Of a stretch of DNA of 64,000 nucleotides, positions 35,465 through 49,700 are shown in pieces. The translations under genes and the position numbers were made by a program. The notes below the pieces were generated by a model. That model saw nothing but the letters and a program-made list of their open reading frames with translations, did not search any database and was not told the DNA's origin. Location: NCBI GenBank assembly GCA_022749755.1, contig CM040447.1:4548545-4612544 (forward strand), read 5' to 3'. The DNA is from Azadirachta indica (lineage: Eukaryota > Streptophyta > Magnoliopsida > Sapindales > Meliaceae). Within the stretch, counting starts at the first letter, position 1. Every line of letters begins with the position of its first letter.

Positions 35465-36429
35465 TTTTCTTTTTCAATTATCTTTGATATTTTTATCATG
35501 CATGGTACTTGTTTACGTATGTTCTAATAGTTTGAATTTAAAGGTTTTTTACTAATTGTCTTGGATGTCAAAGCTTGCTTGGTATTTGTTTCTATAGTAA
35601 TGCATTTTAGTTAAATAGGTTTGCCTGTTATTCTGAATGTAGAGTTGATATTTAGGTTTTTGTTGCTAAAACAAAGCTAATTTTTCCTGGTCACTGTTAT
35701 GTTCACTTTGTATATTGTGTTTACTGTGCATTGTTACTATATTGAATATGTTTGTGGTAATTTAGTATATTGTGCTGGCTGTGCATTTATTTATGATCAA
35801 GTGGTATTTCATATTGTGATTATTGTTTCTTGATTTGGATATGAAATGGCAAAACCACAACTATTTTTCCATAAGTTATCAGCAGATTGATGTGTTATGC
35901 ATTGTTTTGGTAAATTTTTGCATGCTTTGCATTAGTGTGGCTTGGTTCCATATTAGCTTGTCTTGGATTATGGATTTGGCATGTTAAGTGGTTATGTTGT
36001 GATAGAAGATGTGTTTGCCCATTGTGACAAGTTATGTGATTTGATAGGTTTACTATGTTTGCATTAGTGTTTCATGTGTTTACTGGTCATTGCTATTGTT
36101 AATGATGCTATTCTTTTATACATTTATCTGGTCCTTTTTTTTTATATACTATGGTGTTTGGAAAGCTTGCTTCCATGGCTAGAAATGTCTTGCGTGTTAG
36201 ATTTATTATGTTGCTTGATTATGGTATGATAGACAACATTTGTATGGAATGGTTGTTTTTGTTTTTGTTTTTATTTTGTTTTTGTTTTTATTTTTGAATG
36301 GCAAAATCACAACTATTATGCCATATATTGTTACTTTACTAATGTCTTGTGCATTTTTTTGAGTTTTTGTTACATTAGTGTAATTAGTTCTAAAAATTTT
36401 TTGCATCATAGATAGATTTTCATAATTTT

Positions 36430-39420
36430 ACACATTAACTAATTTTTGTAGGATGAGAAATATGTCCATTTACTATGACATTGGTGTACTGTATATAATA
36501 TAATCAGAGTATGCCCTGAGTTCTACATACTAGGCAAGCTATAGACTTATGTTAAGAGAATTTATTATGACAAAAACCTATGTGAATGGGTTTGTGTTAT
36601 GTTTAAAGTTGCAAGCACAAATGGAAAGACCAAATTTCTAAGATATACTGATTCTAAGCTACAATCAGTGTTCCAAGATATGGACAGTAAGAGTTATGGC
36701 TATGTGAAGTTCTTTTTAAAGTAAGGTAAACCCTATCACCCTTAACAAATCAAACCTATAATCTTTTTGTTGCGGACATTGGAAGTGAAAGAGTACAATT
36801 TGGGTAAGGTAGATAATGTTGATGATTAAGGAAGGGTTGTAGCTTGCTAAGAAGATCCAATTGACAATGAATTGTCATTGATGTTATCTGATGAGAATTT
36901 TTACAAGGAGACAATGACCAAAATGAAGAAAAATAAACACATGGAATCTAGTAGATGTAGATGCCACCAATGATAAGGATGAAAATAGTATTATGGTACC
37001 TAAGATTAAAATTAACCATAAGATAGATGACTATGAATTAGTATATGATAATGATTGTGTACTTTGAAGACTCAAATGTGAAGGACATAATAAGTAGATA
37101 ATTTAGTCAAACTAGTAGAGGATTTGAGTTATGTATAGATACACATAGGAGGATGACACCATAAGTGGAGTATACTTTTAATGATGTGAAATAATTCAAG
37201 AAAGTTTTAAAGGTGTTTATTATTAAGAAAGGCTTAAACTCAATAGAGTGAAAAATGAAAATGCTACATTCACAAGCAAGTGTGCTTGGAGCAAGTGCTA
37301 GTGGAAAATCCTTACCACCTTTACCCAAGACAAGCTTTTGTTCTAAATCAAGACACTAAACCCTTAGCACATTTGTCCTGGAATTAATAGTCAACTATAA
37401 AGTAACTTTATACTGGATAACTACTTAATTTTTACACTTGTTCAAGGTAAATCCTAAGATGAGCATTAAAGTGCTTGTTGGGGAGTTGATGAGGATGTAT
37501 AAGGTGGACCCTTATCCAATGAGGTTGTACAAAGTAAAAGGAAAAGCATTGGAGCTGCTAATAATTGATCATAAGTCCTCATATACCAAATTGTCAAGAT
37601 ATATGGCTACAATAAATAGAACTAATATAGGCAACGTGGTAGACCTTTAATATGAGTGGATTAGCAACTTGTCAAAGCCAAATTTCCAGAAACTTTTTGT
37701 TAGCTATGATGCATAGAGGAGAGAATTATTCAAAGGTTATAGACAGTTCATTAGGGTGGATGGCTGTCACCTCAAAGGCCCATGCAAAGGAATTTTACTG
37801 ACTATTATGGCTATAGATGTAAAATATAGTGTCTATCCTTCGGCATTAGTAATAGCTAACAATGAAAACTATCAGTCATTGTACTGGTTCATGGAGAAGC
37901 TTTATCAGCAGTTTGGCAATAATGATGGTAAAGGCTTATACTTCATGAGCGATAAATAGAATGGAATTCTATTTATTTTGGAGCAATATTTTCCAATGAC
38001 CTAAAAAAGATTTTGTTGTAGGCTTATTTATGCCAATTTCAAGACCTGGTATCCTAGCGAATTATTGAAGAAGAAGTTTTAGGCAGCATACATGGTTGAA
38101 AATGAAAAAGAGTTTAATACAATCATGGAAGAAATAAAGTACATAATATAAGCTGATTCCTATTTTACCCATTACCTCACCTAATTCTAAGCAACACAAT
38201 AATAATTATTTTTTATTTAAATTGTACAAGCAAGGATAGAAAATCTTTAGGCAAACTCAACGTTAGAAAAAATTAACAGGTTCTTAAAACTAATTGATTA
38301 AGTATAAAACTTTTTTGTAACTTTTTGAATTATTATTATTCTGAATCACTATATATACCATATACCCCAGATCCACCACTTTTATACTAATTGAGAAAAA
38401 CAATCATTTCCATTTAAGTAAATATTTTATATGAATAGTATGAGAATGTTAAGTGATTCAAAAAAACATTATATATTTGAAAAAAAGGATTAATAAAAGA
38501 AATATATATCTTTAGAATTTGAATTTAAAAAGTAACTTTTGAAGTCAGGTATGATTATAATAATGCTAGAACTCAATATAGTGTAGCCCATACCTAATTG
38601 ATTTGATAAAACCTAGTACAAATTAATATTAGAAATAAAAAGTAATAATGACAACAATACAAAAATTATAAAAAAGGGAAGGAACATTTTTTTTTATTTT
38701 TTTCCAGATTGAAGTTCGAACTATTTAATTACAATTGTTTTAACAATCTAAATTTATCAAAATATAAACTATCACAAGCATCTTACAGACATTCCACTTG
38801 AGAATTGGGCCAAGCACATATTGATGGCTAACACAAGATGTGTTCATGTTACCAACAACATGAGTGAGAGTTCCAAGAACCAGATAAGCCAATATAAAGA
38901 GCTTCCAGTCACTAAGATATTTATAAAGATAAAAAGAACTATGAGGCTTATAAATCAAAGGTACAATAATGAACTTATATGTGAGGGAAATCTACCTCCA
39001 TTAGTGAAGAAGAGGTTGATTAAAATTAAGGAGGATGCTAAGGAGTTATATATAGTGTTTGGAAAGGTTTTGAGCTTTAAAGTTATGTTTGAAACACTAA
39101 AGTCAATATAGTTAATTTAGAAAAGAAAGAATGTGATTGTGGGCATTGGCAAGTATCACACTTGCCTTGTAAGCATGTTGTGTGCTACATGCTGTAGTTA
39201 AGGCTAATGTTGAGGACCATATTAATCCCCTTCTAAAACAGGAAGCACTCTTAATATATACAATGGGTAACTAAGTCCAATTCTGTATGACATAATGTAA
39301 CCACTTGTAGTTCATAATGATGCGCAGCCATTTGAAGTTAAAAGGCAATTTAAGAGGCCAGAACTTACCGGAAGAAGGGCTACTAATTAACCACAACCAA
39401 TGAAAAGAAGTTACAGTGTA
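36430..39420 (+). pseudogene. MULE (MuDR-type) transposase pseudogene
   Basis: Plus-strand pieces in the expected order. FKKVLKVFIIKKGLN and KNENATFTSKC are the DNA-binding zinc region (37195-37300). FKVNPKMSIKVLVGELMRMYKVDPY (37441-37515) and YTKLSRYMATINRTN follow. The transposase core start VDGCHLKGPCKGILLTIMAID is at 37756-37820, with YQSLYWFMEKLYQQFG and LYFMSDK. After an AT-rich interruption (about 38150-38720) come HVTNNMSES and a SWIM zinc finger (CDCGHWQVSHLPCKHVVCYM, about 39128-39190), then a C-terminal tail. Many stops occur. No terminal inverted repeats or target duplication were found. Confidence 0.87.
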
Positions 39421-40389
39421 AGGTACTTTTTACAGTGAATAGAGCGACAATAAGAAAACTTGTTCAAAGTCAAAAGTAGCAAAAAACATCAGCTATGCTT
39501 AAGGACTTCACAAGTATATGCTTATGAACTGTTGTCATTTGTGCATTACAATACATTATTGCAAGTACTTAACATTTTACTTTTAATGCAGGTTCATATC
39601 TAATGCTTCTGACTCTCAAGTTCAACCATAAAATGTAGCAAGTGCATCATCAGGCATATTTTTAACTTCAAGTCGCTATATATAGTCTCTCAATTCTTTT
39701 AATGATGCAAAAAAGTGTTGACAGCGTAGCCTAACTTAATTTATTTTGCTATTTTGCAAATGCACCTATTAGGGGTGATCAATTTCATACAAACCAAAAA
39801 TCCAGCCTTTAATTTGCAGTGATCAGGACATGAATAAAGTCTTTTGCAACTTAATACAAAAGTAGTTAGTCTCCATACAAACCAGTATTTAACATGCATG
39901 TTGTCTTTCTAAAGTTCCAATGATACAACATTTGTTTAGGGCACAATGAATCAAATAAAGTCTCATCTTTGCAAGTCCAATTATTGTATGATTTCAAATA
40001 CTTACTATACTATTACTTTTAATTAAGGAACTTGTATATTGTGTTTTGTTAAAAGGCAAGGTTGGTAAGCCTTATCTTGTCACCTTAAATTATTGTGAGT
40101 TTCATTAAACTTACTCCACATTTGATTCAATATAATGCTAAATTTGGTTAGTTTTTGCAGTTGTAGTTCATTGAATTTACTTTCATTGCTTGGTTCAGCA
40201 TCATAACAGCAAAAACATTTTCATTTTCCATATCATTTTCATATCATTTTCATTTCATAAACAACACATATACTTATTTGCTCATGTTAATTACAAACAA
40301 ATAAATGGAACCCATGAATAATACAAAATTTGTAAATGTGTGCATCCAACCACTACCTAACTTCGCACATAGGCTATTAGCCTTAAGGC
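39421..40389. other. Intergenic DNA after the MULE pseudogene
   Basis: Nothing coding. It may include the decayed 3' end of the MULE. Short TTTTCATATCA-type repeats occur near 40215-40260. Confidence 0.5.
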
Positions 40390-41900
40390 TTCTAATTTAT
40401 TGTTTTGATGATAACAAACATTTATATTTTTAACTAAATTTTTCTTGTAATATTTATTGTTATATTTTTAGCATGAAGAATTGAATTGCAAATATGGAGA
40501 TTCAAAAAATATCTAAAATCAAGGCATTCAAAAAAGGCAACAATGAAACCCAAGAAAGAGTTGAAGAGAAGATTTAAAGAATTGAAAACATAAAGATTAG
40601 ATGATTTTTAATTTATAATGTATCTTTAAAATTGAATATTAATTTGTACTTAAAAGCTCAAAATCTTTTTTATCAAAATAAATGTATTTGAATTTTAAAA
40701 AATGGACCAAAATACATGATTTTAAAATCTGAAATTTAGACCAAATTGCAAAATTTTTAAAACCTTGGAAATAGACCAAATTGCAAAGTTTTCAAAACTA
40801 TTTAAAAAACCAGTTTAAAAGTACTTGGTCCAACAAAACTGATTCAAATTGGTTCAGTTCAATTTAGATCGATTCAATCGACTGAACCAGACCAGTCAAT
40901 CAACTGAACTGGAGGTAGAATGCCTCCCAAGGTCGGTTGCACACTTGGTCGACCAACGTTGGCCACTTGATTCGATCGACATAACCATAACGATCAACTA
41001 AATTCTTGGATTTCTAGTTTTTGTCTTTCGATTTCATCTCGATGAATCAATATGACCATTCTAGTTGATCAAAATTATAAAAATTCAAGATTTACCCTTT
41101 TAACGGCTAGAAACAGCTAACTATCTAGCTTTCACCATAAATACTAGTTTAAATTCGTTTGAAACAACTTTTACACTTTGGGAAACTTAGGACACATATT
41201 TTACAAGTGCATTACAAATATTTGAGCTTTCATTTGCAAATCAAATATCAAATTTATTACACACTCTAGCTTGCATTTGTAATATTAAAAAAAAAAAAAA
41301 AGAGTATTTGTGTATTACTTGATCATTTCTTCGATTAAGAATATTTTCCTTGTAATTATTGTGAGGTTGAGTGTCAAGGAAATACACTTAGGTTGATGTT
41401 TGAATGACACTCTTAAGTTATTTGTTTGTAGAGGTTGGAGAGACACCCGATCAGGTTCTCTTGGTCTAAGGTTTAAATGGCACCCAAAAGTCTACTCAGA
41501 GTTGTATTTGCTTGCCTTAAATTAAAGGCATAATAGTGAAATCCTCAAGTGGGTTAGCTTGGAGATGTGGACATAAGCCGAAATTTGTCGAATCACATAA
41601 AAACTCTTGTGTTTGATCTCTTTCCCTATACTTTTTATTATTGTTTATGTTTATATTTATTATGCCAATTGCTCTCACACAGTTGAAGCTTAAATTGTTG
41701 GCATTTACATATTAGTGATTAGGATTGGATATTGAATATATTATATTATGCTTTAGAAGGATTTGAATTGCTTGGTATTAGTTTTGGGTTACTTTAAAAG
41801 TATTAAAATCCTTAAAAACTTAATTCACCCGCCTTGTTGGGTTACCTTAGTTAGAATTTTATAGGTTTCTAAGAATCTTCACGTTTTCATTAACCTCATG
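40390..41900 (+). repeat. LTR-like repeat, possibly Sirevirus-type
   Basis: It starts near TTGTTTTGATGATAACAAAC, a motif I know from LTRs of SIRE-like copia elements. It ends near TTAATTCACCCGCCTTGTTGGGT, like the LTR/PBS-proximal region of such elements. Part of it (40650-40990) is related in inverted orientation to 61420-61680. No gag or pol is present, so it may be a solo LTR plus leader. Boundaries are approximate. Confidence 0.4.
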
Positions 41901-43962
41901 TGTCAACAACTTTAGTTCCAATAATAGGTTCTCTATAACATGTTCAACACTCTCACCTCCCACAAACAGTGCACCACCATTAAAACCATACTTTAAGGGA
42001 TACTAAAATCTAAAATAAGAGCATTCATTATACCTACAATAATAATAAAGCTTGTTAGGGTTGTCTCAAGATTCATAAATCTTAATTGCAGCTTTTTTGT
42101 TTAATATGCATATCTTGTTCTCAAATTTATTCATGTTGCCATTAACTTCCCTTCTTTAATTCTTGTTTCTTATTTTGTTTTTATTTGAGCTAGATGTTTA
42201 ACACGAAGATGCTATTATTAAAAGACTTTGTATAGTTGATGATGAATGATTTATAAAGCCTTTGTTAGGGCAACTAAGGCTAGTTCTTGTGTTGGGAAGC
42301 TGATGATGATGAGTGTTTCAATTGGATTGCCTTATTGGCTGCATATAGTGCAGCAATAATTGAAAAAACCTCTTATCTATATGTAGGAATGAAAATGAAT
42401 GCAGAAAAGCTATTATGCAGAATGAATTAAATGTACAATAACCAAACACTACACAAAATAAAATTAATCATGATAAAATATGAATGCATGCAATACTCTC
42501 AAAAAACTCTAAATCTAACAACTTTTTCCAACACAATAGATAAAAATTTAATCATATAATCAAAAATTAAATTCAACCATTTAACAATATGAAAACACTT
42601 TCAATATTTTAATTTTTAATTTCAAACAACTACTCCAAATAAATAGCACTTTTAATATTTCCATTTTTAATTTCCTAACAACTACACAATAAATAATTGA
42701 AATTCGGAAAATTAAATCAAGGATAAATATTCTAATTGTGAAAATATAAATGCAAAAACTAAATCAACATCCACAACACAATATTTATACGAGAAAGCCT
42801 TTGATCATCACGATTTAGGATAAAAACCTCGACATGCGTTCAAGTCCATGTATAGACAAAATAATCCACTATAAAGATATACAAGTTTATAATAGATTTA
42901 CAACACTTACAAAACTTCATGTTATAAAGTGCCTCTCATCTAAACCCATGCATCAACCCTGAGGGTTCTTACGTATTTTCCTCCATATCATACTTTAACC
43001 TCCTCACAAGATCAAAAACAATTAATAATATTATAGGAGTAACCAACTTAGATTTAATAATTCCAATCACAAAGAAATCACATCTAAGTGATTAATGAAT
43101 TTAAAACAAAGCCAAGAAATAAAATACTCAAAGAAACAACTTAGGGTGTTTTAAATCTAACAATAAAAGCTGAAATGCATCTTTAAACAATTCTTCCTAA
43201 AACTCTCAAAATTAATTTTGAAAATATAAGCACAATGGAATGGGTGGCTAGGGCTTGAAGAGAGCATCAAATATATACTAAGATCAATGAATTTGGACCA
43301 TTTGATCATCTAAATCAATGGTCAAGTTTCAACTTCGTGGTGTGTTTCTAGCAATCCAAATCAAGTTAAAGATGTAAATCCAACCCTCCATAATGCTTGG
43401 TCTAGGGTCAATAGTCAAATGTTAACAAATCAACAGTGCATGGTTATTAATCAAAAGTCTAAAGTCAAAAGTCAACATGATGACATGACATTATATTAAC
43501 CGTCCGATCTTAAGCATCAATGGTCCAAATTGATTACGATCAATATGGGGATTAGGTCAACCCATGGTAAAAGGTGCGGATCTTATTATGGTCAATCAAA
43601 CTCACGTTTTGATTTAGTAAAGTCAAGTCTATGATAAGCTTAATGCGTCTACCAGTCATAGTCTGGTTAATGAAAAAGTCAACGTGCTTACACCAAAAAA
43701 CATAACACTTGGCCAAACCGAATTTCACTCTTTCCTTAACCTATTTTTTAATTTCATCTTCCTTTTTAACCCGATTTTGACCCTTCATAAGGTTTTTAAC
43801 CATTCAAAATCCAAAAATCACCATTGTTTAACCATTTAGACATCCTAAAATATCATATTGACCAATTGAACTTAGCAAAAATAGTTTTTGACACAAGGTT
43901 TTGACAAACACATAACTTGAGCATTTCAATAATATTACTACTAAATTTGTAATGAGTTTGTT
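41901..43962. other. Intergenic, probable decayed repeat DNA
   Basis: No gene recognised. The section 42730-43700 has the composition and phrases of plant LTR or leader sequence (for example ACACAATATTTATACGAGAAAGCC), but I found no partner repeat and no protein. Confidence 0.45.
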
Positions 43963-45234
43963 CTGATAGTTCGAGATGGCAAATAGGCTAGGTCAGACTG
44001 GCTCGACACAGGAACGACTTGTGAAAACTGAACAGTGCAGGCATGGCATGACCCGACTAGTAAACAATAACAGCCTAGGCTGGCATGGCACAATGTCCAA
44101 ACTAGGCTAGGCCTTAAATAGCTAATAAAAAATACTTAAACAAACTTACCACTAGGCCAATTATACTTACCTATCAAAATAAATAAATAAAATATATTTA
44201 ATAAAGAATTTATATTATTAAAAATATTATTTTTGAATTGTTATTATTGATATAAAATAATTGTATAATCTAGTCTAATCATAATTTTACCTTTAACAAT
44301 TATTTAAATATAATTTTATTACCATTTTTCTTTTATAATTGTTTGAAGGAACAATAATTACATTTTAATAACATAATTATATTATGAGATTTGATAAAAA
44401 ATTAAAAATTGATCATACATTTTCTTTAATAATAAATTAAAGACTTGTACATGTAGAAGTTAATTTTTGTTAAATACTTTAAATATATATTCAAATCAAT
44501 AAATTTAATATTTTTTAAATTTATATTAAGTTTAATAGAGACCATTATAAAATTAAATTTCAAATCTTAAATTTAAAAATAATATGAGTCACCCCCACCA
44601 CTCTATCTTTCCCTTACAATCACTTGTTGTCTATTGCAAGTAATAATATTTTTTACAAATATAAATTATTGGGATGATTGTTATTGTTATGTATAAAATT
44701 TTTTATTTTTATAGTTTTATTAGCTTTTTTTAGTATTAAATTTGTGATATTTGAAATTTGATCACTATATTTTTCATTTAGGAGTATTTTATATTATATA
44801 AAATAATTTTTAAATAATTATTAAAAATAAAATATTATTATATTATTATTGATAATAATATAAATTTGTATGCTATTAAATATTATTTACTAATATATTT
44901 TTTTCGAATGAAAGTTAGTTGCTCAATGATAAGGTCATTAATTATTTGTTTTTAAAGTTCTTTTTTTGAATCCTTAATGTCTAAATTTTGTTAATTTGAC
45001 AAAGTCAAACGAAAGTCAAATTAATCCATGGGCCGCCCCGACACATGAACCTGTTTGGGCTTTAGTTTTGCAAGTCTAGCAACCCAACTCATTTGTCACC
45101 TCTAAATTTTGTTAGTTTTATAAAATCAAATGAAAGTCAAATTAGTTCACGTGCCAGCCCCGTACATGAACCCCCTTTGGATTTCAATTTCGGTGGTCAG
45201 ACTACTCGATCTATTTGCTACCTCTATTGATAGT
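43963..45234. mobile_element. Non-autonomous hAT element with 8-bp TSD
   Basis: The element runs 43971-45226. The left end TCGAGATGGCAAATAG matches the right end, which reads TAGAGGTAGCAAATAG on the other strand. Flanks CTGATAGT (43963-43970) and TTGATAGT (45227-45234) form the 8-bp duplication with one mismatch. The interior is AT-rich and non-coding. Near the right end a ~122-bp unit including the terminus is tandemly duplicated (44983-45103, 45104-45226). The ends resemble those of the hAT at 16163-21044, which may be from a related family. Confidence 0.85.
44983..45226. repeat. Tandem duplication of a hAT terminus
   Basis: Two units of 121 and 123 bases, each starting AAATTTTGTTA or AATTTTGTTAG and ending CACCTCTA or TACCTCTA. 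They share AAAGTCAAATTA-TTCA/CCA, GCC-GCCCCG-ACATGAACC and a terminal hAT-like inverted repeat. The units have diverged by many substitutions. Confidence 0.8.
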
Positions 45235-45926
45235 GTTAGAGGTGTTGAGTGGTGTTGAATTGAGAAACAAATGCCACCTCTATTGCATTATTTTAACAAT
45301 TCTTCTCACTTGCAAGCTTCTAAAATTTCAGTTGACAATGATGCATAAGATTGGATAGATTGATAGCTTTTCTGTTTAGTGACATTAAGAACAAAATGGA
45401 ATTTTCACCAATTAAGAATACAGAATAAATAGAAAAGGGGTTTTCAGTTAAGTCAGAGGATGCTATGTGAAAATTTCCCTTTAAAATATATAGATGGGTT
45501 CATAAAGTACTTTGATATGTATATTAAAAATTATTCATTATATCCTTGTACTTACTAAAATAATTTATAAAATGATACAATTTTTAAATAGACTATACAA
45601 AATAATATTTTAAATGTGTGGATGAATAACATTCAAATTGAAATTTTGTAATGATAGTTTAAACCTTTATTTTTTAAAAAAATTAATTATACATAAATCA
45701 GTTTAAGTTTGAAGAGTAAAATCGTACGTATGCTGGTTTGGGAGGTTTTCTCGCTGTCCAGGCCCATCTGGCCTTTGCTTAAGCCTAATCGGGCTGCCAA
45801 TTGGTGAGTTGTTCTGCCCCGGCCCAACAGAGTCCACTTGACATATCTTAGGTGTAAAATGAATTTTGAGACATTTTGCACTGTAATCACATTTACACAA
45901 AATTTTAACACTAATCCTTACAAAGT
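45235..45926. other. Short intergenic stretch, no gene seen
   Basis: It contains a GC-richer patch (45730-45850) with short ORFs on the minus strand. These are not supported by any recognisable domain. Confidence 0.5.
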
Positions 45927-46555
45927 AATAATAATAGGGATAGTAATTGGACGTGGTGGGAGTAGGGAGGCATGCCCTATTCCCCACCCTGTTTTTTATT
46001 TTAACTCTTATTTTCTATCCTATTCTCTAATAAATTTAATTAAATAGAGATAAAAAATTCCTGCATGAGAAATGAAATCCTCATCTCCATATCAATTTTT
46101 CATTTTATATTATTATAAATTAATTTTAATAATTTAATTAATTTAAACAAAAATTTTATTAATATATTATTAAAAATACAATATATAATCTTTTTTATTT
46201 TAATTTTTTATTTTTTATTTATATATTTTATTTTTTATAACATTAATTTATAACTCTACAATTTTTTATTACTAATTATATTTAATTATATATATAATTT
46301 TAAAATTATAATATAAAATTATATTCATATATAAAATTTAATTTATAAATTATAATATATTTATATTATATTTTAATAAAAAATAGAGTAAGAATAGAAA
46401 TAGGAAGAACTAAACCAATTCCCTTTCCATTAATAACTTGAAAATTAATTTCTTCCTATTTTCACCTCATTCTTCATAAATTTATCTTCTTCTCCGTTAG
46501 AGGTGGATCTCATGAATTTGAGACTATGAAAAATTTTGCCATCCCTAAATAATAA
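45927..46555. mobile_element. Short non-autonomous hAT (MITE-like) with perfect 8-bp TSD
   Basis: The element runs 45935-46547 (613 bp). Exact 8-bp direct repeats AATAATAA flank it at 45927-45934 and 46548-46555. The left end is TAGGGATAGTAATTGG; the right end reads TAGGGATGGCAAAAT on the other strand. G/C-rich subterminal DNA and an AT-rich core with no coding capacity are seen. The ends match those of the larger hAT at 16163-21044, suggesting the same family mobilised it. The TSD is AT-rich, so chance identity is possible, but the paired ends support the call. It lies about 180 bp past the stop codon of the SNF2 gene. Confidence 0.82.
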
Positions 46556-46737
46556 CATCTTTCTTAAATATTCACCCCATATTAAGGTTCTCTTTTTTAC
46601 ATTTCATTCTTTTTAACACCGATTTAGATCAATGTAATAATAGCATTTGTGGAAAATCCTCATAAGCATCCACCCCTTAGAAACAAACCCTCTAAATTGA
46701 GGATCCTACAAGATTAGGGCTTAGAATGGAGTGTTAT

Positions 46738-49700
46738 TTATACATTCAATACTCTCTTCAGTTTCCCCGTGACATCATCCAAATCAACGACTTCTTTCTC
46801 AGTTCTTTTCTCCATTCTAATCTTGTTAAGCTCTGAATTCAGTTCAGCAATCTGCTTTTGTATTTTTGCTCCCTTGTCAGGTAATCTCTCCACTGTACTC
46901 TGAACGATGTTTTGAAAAGAACAAGGTGCGGTTACATGTAAATGGGAACATAGGCCTCTCATTGATAATAACTATCTATTTGTCTAGACTAGGCAAAAAC
47001 TGAACTGGTTTGAGTATATCTACAAAACTAGTCCTGCCTTTCATTTAACTTAAATTCCAAATCAGCACTGTTCTATATCAAAGTTTGTATGCTCAGAAAG
47101 AGCAATGAAACAATGACAACATAAAAATAGTATTGATGATGATCAATGGCTAAAAAGTCATTTCATAGACAGACAATATACAGTCTCCAAACTTTTATTC
47201 ACACTTCAAATAATTATTTTTTATCCGAATTGGTGAAGTGAACAAAAGAGATGAAAGAAAATAAAAGGATATTGTACAAGTTATATATCTTAGAAGTTTT
47301 GGGAGTGAAGTAGCATTTTTGGGCGTGTATGCTAGTCCTAACTCAGTAAGGATTTCTAACCAAGTGGTTCTTTCCTAAGAAGTGGTTTTGGCTAACAATC
47401 GATAGCCCTATTAAACATAAGCATAAGGCTCAAAATACAAAAAATTTGGGAAGCAAAGCTAGCAATTCAAGCATAGAAATCTCTGCTAGGTTTATTTAGA
47501 ACAGTTGGTTTATCAACCATCAAGACATTCTAAATATGGTACTAGTTAAAATAAAACCATACCTTAGTTGCGAAAATTTGTGACAGACGATTAATTCTTT
47601 CCTTGATTTGTGACTCCGTCAATTTAGTGTCGCTTTTTGGGGATGAAGGCTTTTGGTTAAGTTTTATATTTTTTGGATTGAAAGCATACTCAGCCCTGTG
47701 AAAAGTGTTAAAACTTTTAATAACAGCATGCTACTGAAAAAATGACAAATACATATATTATTTAGATAAAGCAAAATATCCTTCAAGTCCTTACCCATCA
47801 ACATTACGTTCAAGAGAATTTTTAGATGATGAATTTCCTATAAATGTAGTTCTTTTTGTCCTGCAACACAGATGGTAAATACACAGATGAGTACATGTTT
47901 TAAGTCACAATCAAAAGATTATAGTCCTTGAACACCAGTACACCATTTACTTTCATCCTAAAGATTCTGAACATCTGCAAGAGATGCCTCTCAAATAAAC
48001 TAGAGCTTGCTTTTCACTACTAATGATACTGCAGCTCAATTTCAGAATCTCAAAAACATAGGTAGCATCACAAAAGTCTTACTATTAGCATATGGACACC
48101 TGTGAGCCTTCACACAGATACAATATAAAATGCTATGTCAAATTGCAATCAAAATGCAGAAGGAAAGCATATAACAAAATAACGCTTGAAAGCCAAAATG
48201 TCCACAGCAAGACGTAATGATTAACAAAATGAGCTACTGTAGTACACCCATTGCAGTATGAATAAAGACTATGTGTTCACCTTATCTCTTCCTCTTCTTC
48301 CTGCACTACCTGGACTGGTGCTGTCTTGGAGAAAAGTAAACTGTGGTTACTGACTCCTGCTATACCCAGATTTTTGAGGAACTCTATGTGGGATTCCAAC
48401 GACTCATCCCTGGAAAAAAGAGAGTTAGGACACAAGTAAATAAGTGGAGCTACTGTTTAGAAGATGACTTCATGTAATTGAATACAAACCCATAAAGGCA
48501 AACAGCTTGATATTACGTAAAAGCATAATGTACATGTACAGTCAAAATTCATGTTAAAGTATCATGTTGGCAAAAGTAACATTCATCCAGGCATACATCT
48601 TGCAGCAAAAAAAAAAAAAAAAAGATTCTATTATATTATATCATCATAACCATAGCCATTATCAAGATTAAAGCATATTGGTTCTTGTGGATCAAAATGC
48701 ATGGAATATTAACAATTAGACAGAATATCATAATATTGCTCTACTCACAACTGATTTGACTAACTCGAGTAAAATCAATAACTAAGTTCATATCTCACAC
48801 CACTCCTGTTAGCTGTTCTTTTTTGGCTCAGGATGGAAAAGGGACTCTGCTAATGGAACAAGGAACAGGAGGTAAAAATTCCAAAATCATTTATGGCACC
48901 ATTACTATGAAATTTATTCTGCTTACGAAGTCAAAAATTAAACGGATACTGCAGAGTCGCATGCAAAAGTGGGAAAAAAATGAAGATTTTCATGGAATAT
49001 AAATGCTGCTATGGATACAATACATGTCGTGCTGGCGGTCATGCTCTTCATGTAATTGCTGCTGGGTGAGAGAAATATCAAAACCCCGTTTAGGAAGACT
49101 AAAAAGTTCCCGAAGATCCTGAAAATGTAAAGTACCAAACATCAAGCATCATTAAGTATTGTAAACCCAGTCAGTAAAGCAACAAATTTCAACTTTTCAA
49201 GCATATACCTGCTGGCTAAAGTACCGAATCTGTTCTTTATGCTCAGTTGCTGTTTTAAACAAACCTCCTTTGAATATCTAAACCACAAATTTTTAGCAGT
49301 CAAGATGATACCATTGTATTAATAATGCAATTAGAAATATGTACCAGTCATAAATAAACATGCACACAGTAAATTTAAAGTAATTCCTCATCTGCATAGA
49401 GTATATATTAAGACAACTCGATTCATAGGAATTATCTTAAAAACATTTCATATTCCCCTTGAACAAATGTCACATTTTATCATAGTAAAAAATGTAACAG
49501 TTTTAAATATTTCCTTGTACCAATTGGGATAATTATAAACAAGTTTGACTCCATGTATGCTTACTACCAAATTGTTGCAACACAATGTGGATGTCTCAAC
49601 AATTGACACAACATTTTTGGAATTACAAAATATGCTGATAAAAGATAAAATATCCTTACAGCTATAACCCAGAGAGGAAACGATTTTCTAACCTGCTTTC

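Larger units (their letters stand above)
30206..36429. other. AT-rich spacer with duplicated non-coding DNA
   Basis: The 3' flank of the gene has AATAAGA near 30318, a possible poly(A) signal. No gene is seen. Two diverged direct copies of non-coding sequence lie at about 30590-30910 and 32310-32730. A G-rich tract is at 35432-35464. A short ORF at 31542-31778 is basic and low-complexity and is not called. The T/G-rich stretch 35480-36430, including TTTTTG repeats near 36253-36295, may be the 5' part of the MULE that follows. Confidence 0.55.

Noticed and set aside
45687..45987. Two overlapping minus-strand ORFs in a GC-richer patch
   Set aside because: No domain; the patch overlaps the start of a hAT-type element whose G/C-rich end creates the ORFs.
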